From: CAZKWG01 sp964615375 | Lineage (GTDB): Bacteria > Myxococcota_A > UBA796 > CAZKWG01 | Length of the DNA stretch: 64,000 nt | NCBI GenBank assembly: GCA_964615375.1 | Contig: CAZTOW010000016.1 | Location: forward strand, 1-64,000 | Direction of reading: 5' to 3' | Shown: positions 54,196-64,000 of the stretch, one piece after another | How positions within the stretch are numbered: position 1 is the stretch's first letter | Layout of the letters: every line of letters begins with the position of its first letter | Notes under the pieces: generated by a model | Database searches by the model: none | Told to the model about the DNA's origin: nothing | What the model saw: only the letters and a program-made list of their open reading frames with translations | Position numbers and translations under genes: made by a program

Positions 54196-54256
54196 ACGCG
54201 GCCTCTCCGAACGGGGTAGCTGAGAGGCAGGATCCCTATCTCCTCGCGGAGCCACC

Positions 54257-55000
54257 GTGCAGCGCTCGGTCCAGTTCGGCCCTCCCTCCCCACCTTTCAG
54301 CGGCCTCAGCCGGACGGTGCTGATCGCGAGCGTGGGGCTCTACATCACGCAGCTCATCGCCGAGAGCTGGCTTCATCTGCCGGTGGTCGAGCTGCTGGCC
54401 TGGTGGCCGCTGGGCTCGGACCAGCTCCGCCCCTGGCAGCCGCTGAGCGCCTGGCTCCTCAACGGGCCGGACCCGCTCGCCGCCTTCTTCACCTGGCTGG
54501 CGATCTGGTTCTTCCTGCCCCCCGTGGAGGAGACCTTCGGGAGCCGGGGCCTGAGCCGCGCCGCCGCCACCACCATCAGCCTGAGCCTGGTCCTGGGCTT
54601 CGTGCTGCAGCTCATCGGCGCCATCGCCGGGCAGGGCCCCTTCTACGGGCCGGCTCCTCTGCTGACCACGCTCACGGTCCTCTTCGGGTTCTCCCGTCCC
54701 AACGCCACCATCCTGCTGTTCTTCATCCTCCCGGTGCGCGCCATCTGGATCGCCTGGGCCACGGGGCTGCTGGCGCTGCTCTACTTCCTCGCCACGCGCA
54801 CGCTGGGCTCCGCGCTCATCCTCACGGGCTGGATCGCGGGCTGGTTGTGGCTTCAGGGGATCTCGCCGGGGGCCCTCCGCAAGCTCTGGCTGCGCTGGCG
54901 ATACGAGCGCTTGCACCGACGCCTTCGCGACAGCCAGGTCATCGACCTCGACGAGCGTCGGCGCCGGTCTGCGGACAAGGACGGGCCGATCTATCACTGA
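54257..55000 (+). CDS. rhomboid-fold membrane protein, probably catalytically inactive
   Basis: 247 residues from a GTG at 54257. Six membrane helices follow the rhomboid plan: L1-like loop after TM1 (HLPVVELLAWWPLGSDQLRPWQPLSAWLL), FFTWLAIWFFLPPVEETFGSRG, and a C-terminal tail with an acidic/Arg stretch. At the place of the catalytic GxSG motif it has YGPAPLLTTL, without a Ser, and the helix VI His is not seen, so it looks like a rhomboid pseudoprotease. Such proteins often act in quality control or as membrane scaffolds. It is divergent from the preceding gene and 35 bases before the kinase gene. Confidence 0.75.
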   Translation: MQRSVQFGPPSPPFSGLSRTVLIASVGLYITQLIAESWLHLPVVELLAWWPLGSDQLRPWQPLSAWLLNGPDPLAAFFTWLAIWFFLPPVEETFGSRGLSRAAATTISLSLVLGFVLQLIGAIAGQGPFYGPAPLLTTLTVLFGFSRPNATILLFFILPVRAIWIAWATGLLALLYFLATRTLGSALILTGWIAGWLWLQGISPGALRKLWLRWRYERLHRRLRDSQVIDLDERRRRSADKDGPIYH

Positions 55001-55035
55001 CGGCGCTATAGTGCGTCCGCGGTAGGAGGGCCGGC

Positions 55036-56804
<1,769 letters not shown>

Positions 56805-56814
<10 letters not shown>

Positions 56815-59800
56815 TCGGGGCGTCCTCCCTCCTTCAACCCCGCGCGACGCGCCCGGCGCCGGGCCGCCGGGACGATCAGCAGCAGCGACCAGAGGGCCGC
56901 CTCTGAACTCCCGTGGTGGGAGCAGGAGCACCCCTGCTTCACGATCTCGGGATCCGGGGCCTGGCGCGACGGCCCGCCCGCGGTGTCGCCCTCGCCCTCG
57001 CCCTCGCCCTCGCCGGTCTCACCGGGCTCCTCCCAGCCCTCGCCGCTCGGCTCGCCCGTGTCCGCGGTGACCGCCTGCTCCCCGGCCTCCGCGCAGTCCT
57101 CGTCTTCGATCCCGTCGCAGTCCTCGTCCCCCGAGCCGCAGGGGTCCTCGGGCTGGCTCGGGCTGACGGCCGCGTCCAGATCGTCGCAATCGTCTCCGCC
57201 CAGGGTGTCGATGCGGTGCCCGTCGCCGTCCTGGTCGAGGTCGTCCCCCCCCAGGCAGTCCTCGTCGGCGCCGTCGTACCAGATCTCCGGGGCGCCCGGA
57301 TAGCTGGCGGGATCGGCGTCGTCGCAGTCGTCGCCGCCCAGCGCGCTGGCGTCCGCCCCGTCGCCGTCGCAGTCCACCGTGTCGGCGCCGTCGCAGTCCT
57401 GATCCACCCCGTCGTAGCAGGTCTCGGGGAGGCCCGGCGCCACCGTGGGCTCGGCGTCGTCGCAGTCCTCCGCCGAGTAGAAGCCGTCTTCGTCCGCGTC
57501 CACGTCGTCGATGCCGTCGCAGTCCTGGTCGCTCCCGTCCAGCGGGATCTCGTCCTCCGACGGCCCGACTCCCGCGTCCGTGTCGTCGCAGTCGCCCCCT
57601 CCCGCGGCCTCGGCGCGTGACCCGTCCCCGTCCTGATCGTCGTCGTCGTCGCCCGCGCAGTCCTGGTCCACGCCGTCATACCAGGTCTCGGAGGCGCCCG
57701 GGTAGATGGCGGCGTCCGCGTCGTCGCAGTCGGTCCCGCCGTACCAGTCCGCCGGCCAGCCGTCCCCGTCGGCGTCGAAGTCCTCCTCGCCGTCGCAGTC
57801 GTTGTCGATGCCGTCGTAGTACCAGTCCACCGCCCCGGGGTGGACGCTGGCGTCGTCGTCCTGGCAGTCGTCGCCGCCGACCAGGTCCCCGTCGTATCCG
57901 TCCTTGTCGCAGTCGTCGTCGCTGCTCCCGTCGCAGTCGGCGTCCAGGCCGTCGTAGCAGGCGTCGTCGGCCTCGGGGTGGATGAGCGGGTCGGCGTCGT
58001 CGCAGTCCTCCCCGCCGTCCTCGGCCCCGTCCCAGCCGTCCGCGTCGTCGTCGAACTCCAGGGCGCCGTCGCAGTCGGCGTCCACCCCGTCGCGCGGCGC
58101 GTCGTCCACACCCGGGTGGATGGCGGCGTCCCCGTCGTCGCAGTCCTCGCCACCGTGGCTGTCCAGCTCGTAGCCGTCCTGGTCGCAGTCCCAGTCGCTG
58201 TCCCCCAGGCAGTCGCTGTCGTCGCCGTCGTAGCAGCGCTCCAGGGTCGAGCCCGGGTAGGTCGTGGCCGTCGCGTCGTCGCAGTCGTCGCCGCCCCAGG
58301 CGAGCGCGTCGTGCCCGTCGTCGTCGGCGTCGTAGTCGCTGTCCCCGCCGCAGTCGGCGTCCACCCCGTCGTAGGCCGCGTCCTCGGCGCCGGGGAAGAC
58401 CACGGCCTCGTCATCGTCGCAGTCGCCCACGGTCACGGTCTCGTCGCCCGCGATGGCCCCGCCGTAGGAGGCGGGGACGAAGCCGTCGCCGTCGGCGTCG
58501 TAGTCGCTGTCGCCGCCGCAGTCGGCGTCGATGCCGTCGTAAAAGACCTCCTCGGCGTCCGGGCTGATCGCGTCGTCCCCGTCGTCGCAGTCGTCGCCCC
58601 CGTACTCCTCGTCGTCGTGGCCGTCGCCGTCGGCGTCGTAGTCGCTGAGCCCGTCGCAGTCGGCGTCTACGCCGTCGTAGTAGACCTCCTCGGCGTCCGG
58701 GCTCACCGACGCGCTGCTGTCGTCGCAGTCCGGGCCGCCCCCGCTGGCGTCCTCGTAGCCGTCCGCGTCCGCGTCGTAGTCGCTCGCCCCGTCGCAGTCC
58801 CCGTCGACGCCGTCGTAGTAGACCTCCTCGCCGCCCGGGGTGGCCGCGGGCTCGTGATCGTCGCAGTCCCCCTCCGCCTCGGTGAAGCCGTCCCCGTCGG
58901 CGTCGTCCAGCCCCAGCGGCGCCAGCGCGAGGTCGTCCAGGCCCAGCACGTCGAAGGCACCGTCGGCCTCGATCTCGATGGCGTCCACGCCATAGTCGAA
59001 GACGAAGCCCAGGAAGACGCCGCCCGCGAGGTCCTCGCCGCCGGGCTCCACGGTGACCTCGTAGAGCGGCTCGCCGTCCGCCTCGCCGTAGATCGTCACG
59101 CCCCCGCTCGCGTCCAGCAGCCAGAGCGCGAGCGCGGGCTGACGCTCGTCAAACTCCAGACGCACGGACCCCGCCCCGCATTCAGCCCCCAGCGTGTCGC
59201 GCGGCAGACTCCCGTCGATGTCCGCGCTCGCCTCCACCTCGCCGCTCAGCAGGACCCCCAGCGCCTCGTACTGTTCGTCGATCTCCTCGCCCGGCAGCAG
59301 ATCCTCGAAGTCGATCACCTCGGGCGAGAGCGCCGCGTCCGCCTCCCAGGCGTCGGGCTCCAGGTAGAGCTCCAGCCCGCCCCCGTCGATGACGCCGTCA
59401 CAGTCGTCGTCGACCCCGTTGCCCAGCACCTCGTCCTGGCCGGGGTTCTTCGCCGCCTCCTCGTCGTCGCAGTCCCCGCCGTTGTCGGTGTAGCCGTCCC
59501 CGTCCCCGTCGGTGTCCGCCGCCCACACGATCTGAAGGTCGTCCAGGCCCCAGGCGTCCGCGGGGTCCCCGGCCACGCGCACCGCGTCCACCGCCTCGGC
59601 GAAGGTGAAGCCGGCGAAGACCCCGCCCGTGCGACCCTCGCCTGAGGCCTCCACGGGGAGCTCCTCGAAGAGCGCCTCCTCGCCGAACCAGGCGCTGAGG
59701 AGGAAGGGCGCGGCGCCATCCAGCAGGCGCAGCGAGAGCGCCTCGATGGGCTCGCCGAAGTAGAGCGTGAGCCCGTTGCCGGAGACCCCGGCGACCACGG

Positions 59801-62174
59801 TGGCGCCCAGCTCCCCGCCAGGCAGGGTGTCCCAGACCAGGGCCGCCGCGCCGACGCTCCCGTCCGCCCGGAGGGCCAGGTTGTCATCCAGGTAGAGGTC
59901 GTCCACGTCCTCGCCGCGGGTGGCGTCCTCGAAGTCGAAGAGCGCGGTCTCGGAGACCCCCAGCTCCTCCTCCAGATCCCAGGCCCACCAGCGCGCGTTG
60001 GCCCGCGGGATCACCACCCCGTCCACGAGGCCGTCGCAGTCCTGGTCCACCCCGTCCCCGTCCACCTCCAGGCTGGCCGGGAAGACCCCCTCGTCCCCGT
60101 CGTCGCAGTCGATCCCGCCCGCCGCCACGCTCACGAAGCCGTCGTCGTCGTCGTCGAGGAAATCCGGCACGAAGGACCACAGGTAGACCGCCCCGGCCCG
60201 GCTGATCCCGCCCGGCGAGGCATAAGGCCCGCCCGCCACCAGATCGGCGAAGCCGTCCCCGTCGTGATCCTCGGCCACCCCCAGCGCCGTGCCCACCGCC
60301 CCCGCCGAGTCCGTCCCCACCAGCAGGTGGTCCGCGCTGTCCAGGGTGAGCCCGCCCGCGGCGAGCCCCAGGAACACGCCCACCTTCCCTGCGTCCGCCG
60401 CCTCCCCCGTCGCGTTGGGCGCGGCCACCACCAGATCGGCGAGCCCGTCCGCGTCCAGATCCCCCGCCCCCAGGCTCGCCCCCAGGTTGGCGCTGGTCTC
60501 GTCGCCCAGCACGATGGTGTCCGCCTCGCTGGCCTCCACCGCGCCCGAGAGCGCCGCCGCCCCGAAGAAGACGTAGGCCGCCCCGCCGTTGGAGGCCCCG
60601 TCGTCCACATAGGGCGCGCCCAGGATGAGCTCGCCCTGCCCGTCGCCGTCCAGGTCGCCCGCGCTCACGGCGAGGCCCAGGCGGTCGTCCCCGTTGGAGC
60701 CCTCCACCGTCAGCCCCGCAGCCGCCGACACGTCCCCGGCCGCCAGCGCGCCGCCCGGGATCACGTACACGCGCCCGGCGTTGGAGCCGCCGCTGCTGTC
60801 GGCGTAGGGCGCGGCCACGATCAGCTCGGACGCGCCGTCGGCGTCCAGGTCCCCTCCCCCCAGCACCCGCCCCGCCTGGTCGCTGGAGGCCACCCCCTCC
60901 AGGACGGCGGCGAGGTCGGAGAGCGAGGCGCTGCCTGACAGAGCGCTCACCCCGCCCGGCCAGAGGTAGACCGCCCCCGCGTCCGTGGCGCTCAGATCCG
61001 CCCGCGGCGCGCCCACGGCGAGCTCGGCGTAGCCATCCCCGTCCAGATCTCCCGCCCAGAGCGCGCTCCCCGCGCTGGCCTTGCCCCCGCCAGAAGGCCC
61101 GTACAGCAGGAGATCCGCGTCGTCCTCCGCCGAGAGGCTCGCCCCGAGCGAGCCGGCCGAGAGCACCGCCACCTCGCCCGCCCCGCTGCCCGTCGCGTCC
61201 GAGCTCGGGGCTCCCAGGGCCAGCTCGAGCACGCCGTCCCCGTCCTGATCCCCGAGCGCGATGGCCGAGCCCAGATCCTCGCCGGATCCGCCCGTGATGG
61301 CGCTGTCGGCGCCGCTCACCGCCCCGGAGCGGTCGTCCGGCCCGCCCAGCACCACGTAGACCGCGTCCTCATCCTGGTCACCCAGGACCAGATCCGACCA
61401 TCCGTCGCCCTCGAGATCGGCCGTAGCCAGGCTGCGGCCCAGATACTGGAAGGTCCCGGTCCCCGTCCAGGCCCGCAGGGCCCCGCTGGAGCGCTCCGCG
61501 GCCGAGGGGCGCGCGTCGTCCGGGACAAACCAGGCCGAGCTGTCGTTGGCGAGCCCGCCGGCGCAGCTCCAGGCCAGCCCCTCGCCGGCGCCCGCGACCC
61601 CCCCCACGGCGCGCGCGCCGCCGTCCGCCCCCGCGTCCACGCCCGCGTCGGAGAACGTGAGGTCGTCCAGCGCGATCACGGCGCTGGTCTCTGCGCCCTC
61701 TCCGCCCTCCATCAGCCAGGCCTGGACCCTGCCTTCGCCGCCCGAGATCGCGTCCGGGGCGACCCACTCCACCGCCAGCGCGCGGTAGGGGTATCGGCCG
61801 AAGGTGCCCATGCGCACCTCGCCCGCCCCGAGATCGCTCCACAGCGCCGCCACCCCGCTCCAGCTCACGCCGTCCGCCGGGCACTCGGGGGCGGCCGGAT
61901 CGCCCGAATCCCCGAAGAGCAGGACCCCGTCCGCCCCGATCCGCGCCGTGGAGACATCTTCGCCGTACCAGGAGAGCGCGAACGGGAGCGCCGCGCTCAG
62001 CTCCCCCTCACCCTCCAGATCCAGCGGCGCGCCGTCCGAGAGGTCGAGCATCGCATGCGGCGGGCCGCCAGCGCTCTCCGAGTCCACGGAGACATATTCA
62101 GTGGCCTCCGCGCGCAGACACACGCCGACAACCCCGATGGGGACGATCAGCACGAGGATGTTGCGCGCCTGCAT
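56805..62174 (-). CDS. giant MopE-like surface protein with FG-GAP propeller, Asp/Cys repeats and MYXO-CTERM tail
   Basis: 1789 residues. Signal peptide, then a beta-rich N-terminal domain (about 30-235; LPFALSWYGEDVSTARIGADGVLLFGD), a seven-unit FG-GAP propeller (about 240-680; DLEGDGWSDLVLGD, DLDGDGYAELAVGAP and others), two beta-sandwich domains (about 740-870 and 930-1090), and about fifteen MopE-type units running to residue 1720 (DCDDxDxxxxPxAxExxYDGVDxDCDG). These Asp-rich, Cys-paired units are predicted calcium or metal binders. A Glu/Gly linker and a GCSCSHHG segment, helix and RRRARR cluster give a MYXO-CTERM sorting tail. The protein is likely displayed on the cell surface as a long metal-stabilised stalk. 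Copper scavenging, as in methanotroph MopE, cannot be inferred from the motif alone. Confidence 0.9.
56983..57014 (-). repeat. CTCGCC hexanucleotide repeat in the MopE-like gene
   Basis: About five CTCGCC units (plus-strand reading) encode the GEGEGEG linker just before the MYXO-CTERM tail. Confidence 0.65.
57090..60115 (-). repeat. array of about fifteen diverged coding repeats (MopE-type units)
   Basis: Units of roughly 110-150 bases share TCGTCGCAGTC and GTCGCAGTC cores on the plus strand, reflecting DCDD and DxDCDG at protein level. Unit order and spacing vary, especially where the beta-sandwich domains interrupt the array (about 58.9-60.0 kb). The repeats are protein-coding and diverged, unlike CRISPR repeats. 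Confidence 0.75.
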
Positions 62175-62434
62175 CTCATCATCATAGCGCGCGCGGCCTG
62201 TCCCGGATTGATGTTCAGTTTGCTCCGCGAATGTGGCGCCAGCGCGCCGGGCTTTGGCTCAGCCCCGCGCACGGCCCCCTGATTTCTTCCCAGGCCCCCC
62301 TCGTTTTTTTCACATCTGCAACATTTATATAACTGATTGATTTTATTGATAGTTTCGCGAGATTCTGGCTCTCTGCAGAGTGTCTAGGCGATATCGTTTC
62401 AGCGACCCGAAAAATCCCGCTACATACTCGGAAC
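62175..62434. other. AT-rich intergenic region
   Basis: No gene is seen. A segment around 62300-62360 is strikingly AT-rich (ACATTTATATAAC; TTGATTTTATTGAT with a direct TTGAT repeat) and is the likely site of the promoter for the leftward MopE-like gene and perhaps a rightward one. Confidence 0.5.
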
Positions 62435-62668
62435 ATGAGGCGCCTCTCTCTGGGCCCGCGCCTCATCGGGCTGGGGCCTCGCGTCGGTTGGTTCCGAGCG
62501 GGGGCTGAGGGGTCTGTTTTCGCCGGGCTCGGAGACGCCACGAGGTACCACATGGGCATCCGCTCCAACGTGCAGGCTGGAACCTTCGTCACGAGTCCTC
62601 TGGGGCGCTCGGTGCCCATGGCGATCTCCTACGAGCCCATTCGCTACAAGCCCGGGTTCCGGTACTGA
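62435..62668 (+). CDS. small hypothetical protein
   Basis: 77 codons from an ATG at 62435, no clear ribosome site. The product is basic and Gly-rich with no recognisable motif or signal. Codon use is compatible with coding but the evidence is weak; it could be a chance frame. It lies between the MopE-like gene and the TPR gene. Confidence 0.3.
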   Translation: MRRLSLGPRLIGLGPRVGWFRAGAEGSVFAGLGDATRYHMGIRSNVQAGTFVTSPLGRSVPMAISYEPIRYKPGFRY

Positions 62669-62726
62669 GCGCCCGACCGCGTCGCGGCCTCGGGCGGACG
62701 AGCGCGGATCCGGCTACGCTGGGAGG

Positions 62727-64000
62727 ATGCCAGGACCCGGGCTCGACACGAGGCTTCAGGCGCAGATGAGCGAGGCTGTCGCCCTCCATCGGGGAGGGCG
62801 ATTGCTGGACGCCGCGCGCGCTTATGGCGCCGTGTTGGCGCTCGACCCGGATCACGCGGACGCGCTCCAGCTCCTGGGGCTCGTGCGTCATCGCCTGGGG
62901 GAGCCCGCCGACGCGCTCGCGCTGCTGGACCGCGCGGTGAGGCTCGACCCTGAGCTGGCGGCGGCCTGGTCCAACCGCGCCCTCGTCCTCCGGGCCCTGA
63001 ACCGCACCCCCGAGGCCGCGCAGAGCCTGGAGCGGGCGCTGGCCCTCCGACCGGATCTCACCGAGGCCTGGCTGAACCTCGCGCGGGCGCGGGCAGCCCT
63101 GGGCGAGCGCGAGGCGGCCATCGGGGCGGCGCGCGAGGCGGCGCGACGGTCCCCCGAGGGAGCCCGCCTGCTGGGCGCCCTCCTGGCGGAGGCGGGTCAG
63201 TGGGCCGAGGCCGCCGAGGTGCTGGAGCCCGCCCTGCGCGCCGGACCGGCCGACGCCCGCGCCTGGGCCATGGTCGCCCGCTGCCGCGAGGAGGCCGGGC
63301 AGCCGGAGGCGGCGATCCGAGCCTGGCGCGCGGCCCTGGAGGCCCCGGGGGCGGGCCCGGAGCTGGCGGCCCTGCTGGGCGGGCTCCTGCTGCGCGAGGG
63401 CCGGGCCGAGGACGCGCTCCCCCACCTCGCCCGCGCCGCCCGGGAGCTCCCCGCCGATCCCCGCTGCGCGCTCGCCCTGGCCGACGCCGTCTCTCTGATC
63501 GCGGACCCGAGCCTCGTCCCCGAGGAGGCCCTGCTGGACCTGCTCGCCCGCGAGGGCCTGGATCACCAGCGCCTGGAGCGCGCCGTGCGCGGGAGGCTCG
63601 CCCCGGTGGCCGCGCCCCTGCTGGAGGAGACCCGGGACGAGGAGGCGGAGGCGCGCGCCGCCGAGCTCCTGGCCGCGAGCCCGCTCTTCCTCCGGGCCCT
63701 CGGGCGCATGCAGCTCCAGCACCCGGCCTGGGAGCGCGCCCTCCAGGCCCTCTCCACCCTCGCCCTGCGCCGCGCCGCCTTGGGCGCTCCCCTCCCCCGC
63801 GCCCTCGTCGAGGGGCTGGCCGCCCACGCCTGGAACACCGAGCATGCCGCCAGCACCCCCGAGAACGAGGCCCTCGCCGACGCGCTGGTCGGCGCCCTCC
63901 CCCCGGATCCCGCGGGCTGGCCGGCGCTCGCCTGGGACCGGCTCGCCGCCGCGCTGACCGCCCTGCCGCTGGAGGCCCTGCCCGCGCTCACGCTGGACGG
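62727..64000 (+). CDS. TPR repeat protein, partial, probably N-terminal part of a TPR-methyltransferase
   Basis: The frame from the ATG at 62727 is open to the right edge (424 codons); an ATG at 62766 is an alternative and neither has an ideally spaced ribosome site. Residues 15-260 are tandem TPR units (AARAYGAVLALDPDHADALQ, AWSNRALVLRALNRTPEAAQ, ALALRPDLTEAWLNLARARA and so on). From about 330 on, the helical segment LLAASPLFLRALGRMQLQHPAWERAL and AAHAWNTEHAASTPENEALAD resembles the linker found before the SAM-methyltransferase domain in long TPR-methyltransferase proteins. That domain would lie beyond the window. Confidence 0.75.
   Translation, partial: MPGPGLDTRLQAQMSEAVALHRGGRLLDAARAYGAVLALDPDHADALQLLGLVRHRLGEPADALALLDRAVRLDPELAAAWSNRALVLRALNRTPEAAQSLERALALRPDLTEAWLNLARARAALGEREAAIGAAREAARRSPEGARLLGALLAEAGQWAEAAEVLEPALRAGPADARAWAMVARCREEAGQPEAAIRAWRAALEAPGAGPELAALLGGLLLREGRAEDALPHLARAARELPADPRCALALADAVSLIADPSLVPEEALLDLLAREGLDHQRLERAVRGRLAPVAAPLLEETRDEEAEARAAELLAASPLFLRALGRMQLQHPAWERALQALSTLALRRAALGAPLPRALVEGLAAHAWNTEHAASTPENEALADALVGALPPDPAGWPALAWDRLAAALTALPLEALPALTLD

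Noticed and set aside
57090..60115. CRISPR-like regular repeats
   Set aside because: The repeats are diverged, lack unique spacers of constant length and are coding (MopE units).
62215..62619. 134-codon minus-strand ORF
   Set aside because: Covers the AT-rich promoter region; no ribosome site or family.

Overview
The window looks like a chromosomal segment from a high-GC member of the Myxococcota (former Deltaproteobacteria). This is inferred from several signs: very GC-rich coding sequence with strong third-position GC, two proteins ending in a MYXO-CTERM-like tail (Gly-Cys, hydrophobic helix, Arg cluster), MopE-type Asp/Cys metal-binding repeats, FG-GAP propeller lipoproteins with Asp/Glu/Thr-Pro linkers, and a Ser/Thr kinase with an AgmX/PglI-like C-terminus. 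TGA is used as an ordinary stop codon. I saw no rRNA, tRNA, CRISPR array or transposase.

Layout. 1-3.2 kb (minus): a putative zinc-metallopeptidase effector followed by a large unknown gene that runs off the left edge. 3.3-10.3 kb (plus): an alpha/beta hydrolase, then a complete, overlapping TetR/TolC/adaptor/RND efflux operon with a visible operator and what looks like a leaderless promoter. 10.3-17.6 kb: accessory material, including an archaeal-type ATPase behind a 34-bp perfect palindrome, lipoproteins, a lower-GC gene with a possible effector-associated adaptor domain, a CotH-kinase lipoprotein, an imperfect inverted repeat and a small lipoprotein gene broken by an in-frame TGA. 17.6-20.5 kb: eutB-eutC-eutL. 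20.5-21.2 kb: a Phd/VapC-type toxin-antitoxin pair with its operator. 21.2-22.1 kb: a 72-aa protein and a lipoprotein cytochrome c diverge from overlapping promoters covered by a perfect Fur box.

22.1-32.0 kb (minus) is the most interesting region: ten tightly packed genes for nitrite and nitric oxide respiration. In transcription order these are a NirK lipoprotein fused to cytochrome c, NirV, a SCO lipoprotein, a degenerate heme-copper-oxidase-like membrane protein, a 49-aa membrane protein, a CuA subunit II, a heme-copper subunit I whose active-site Tyr position is Gln, a 56-aa membrane protein, a membrane-anchored SCO/SenC, and a fusion of diheme cytochrome b, two 4Fe-4S clusters and an MvhD/FlpD-like domain. 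The set resembles norSY-senC-orf1 clusters and suggests an unusual NO reductase with its own electron-input protein.

32.3-36.5 kb (plus): DUF349 and DUF1905 proteins, a MYXO-CTERM surface protein and a lone RfbF. 36.5-52.6 kb (minus): MoxR/DUF58/BatA-like module, FG-GAP lipoprotein, gluzincin peptidase, DUF4175 protein, two GT39-like membrane proteins, an orphan histidine kinase and LexA. 53.1-64 kb: a membrane protein, a probably inactive rhomboid, a Ser/Thr kinase, a 1789-aa MopE/FG-GAP surface protein and, at the right edge, the start of a TPR protein.
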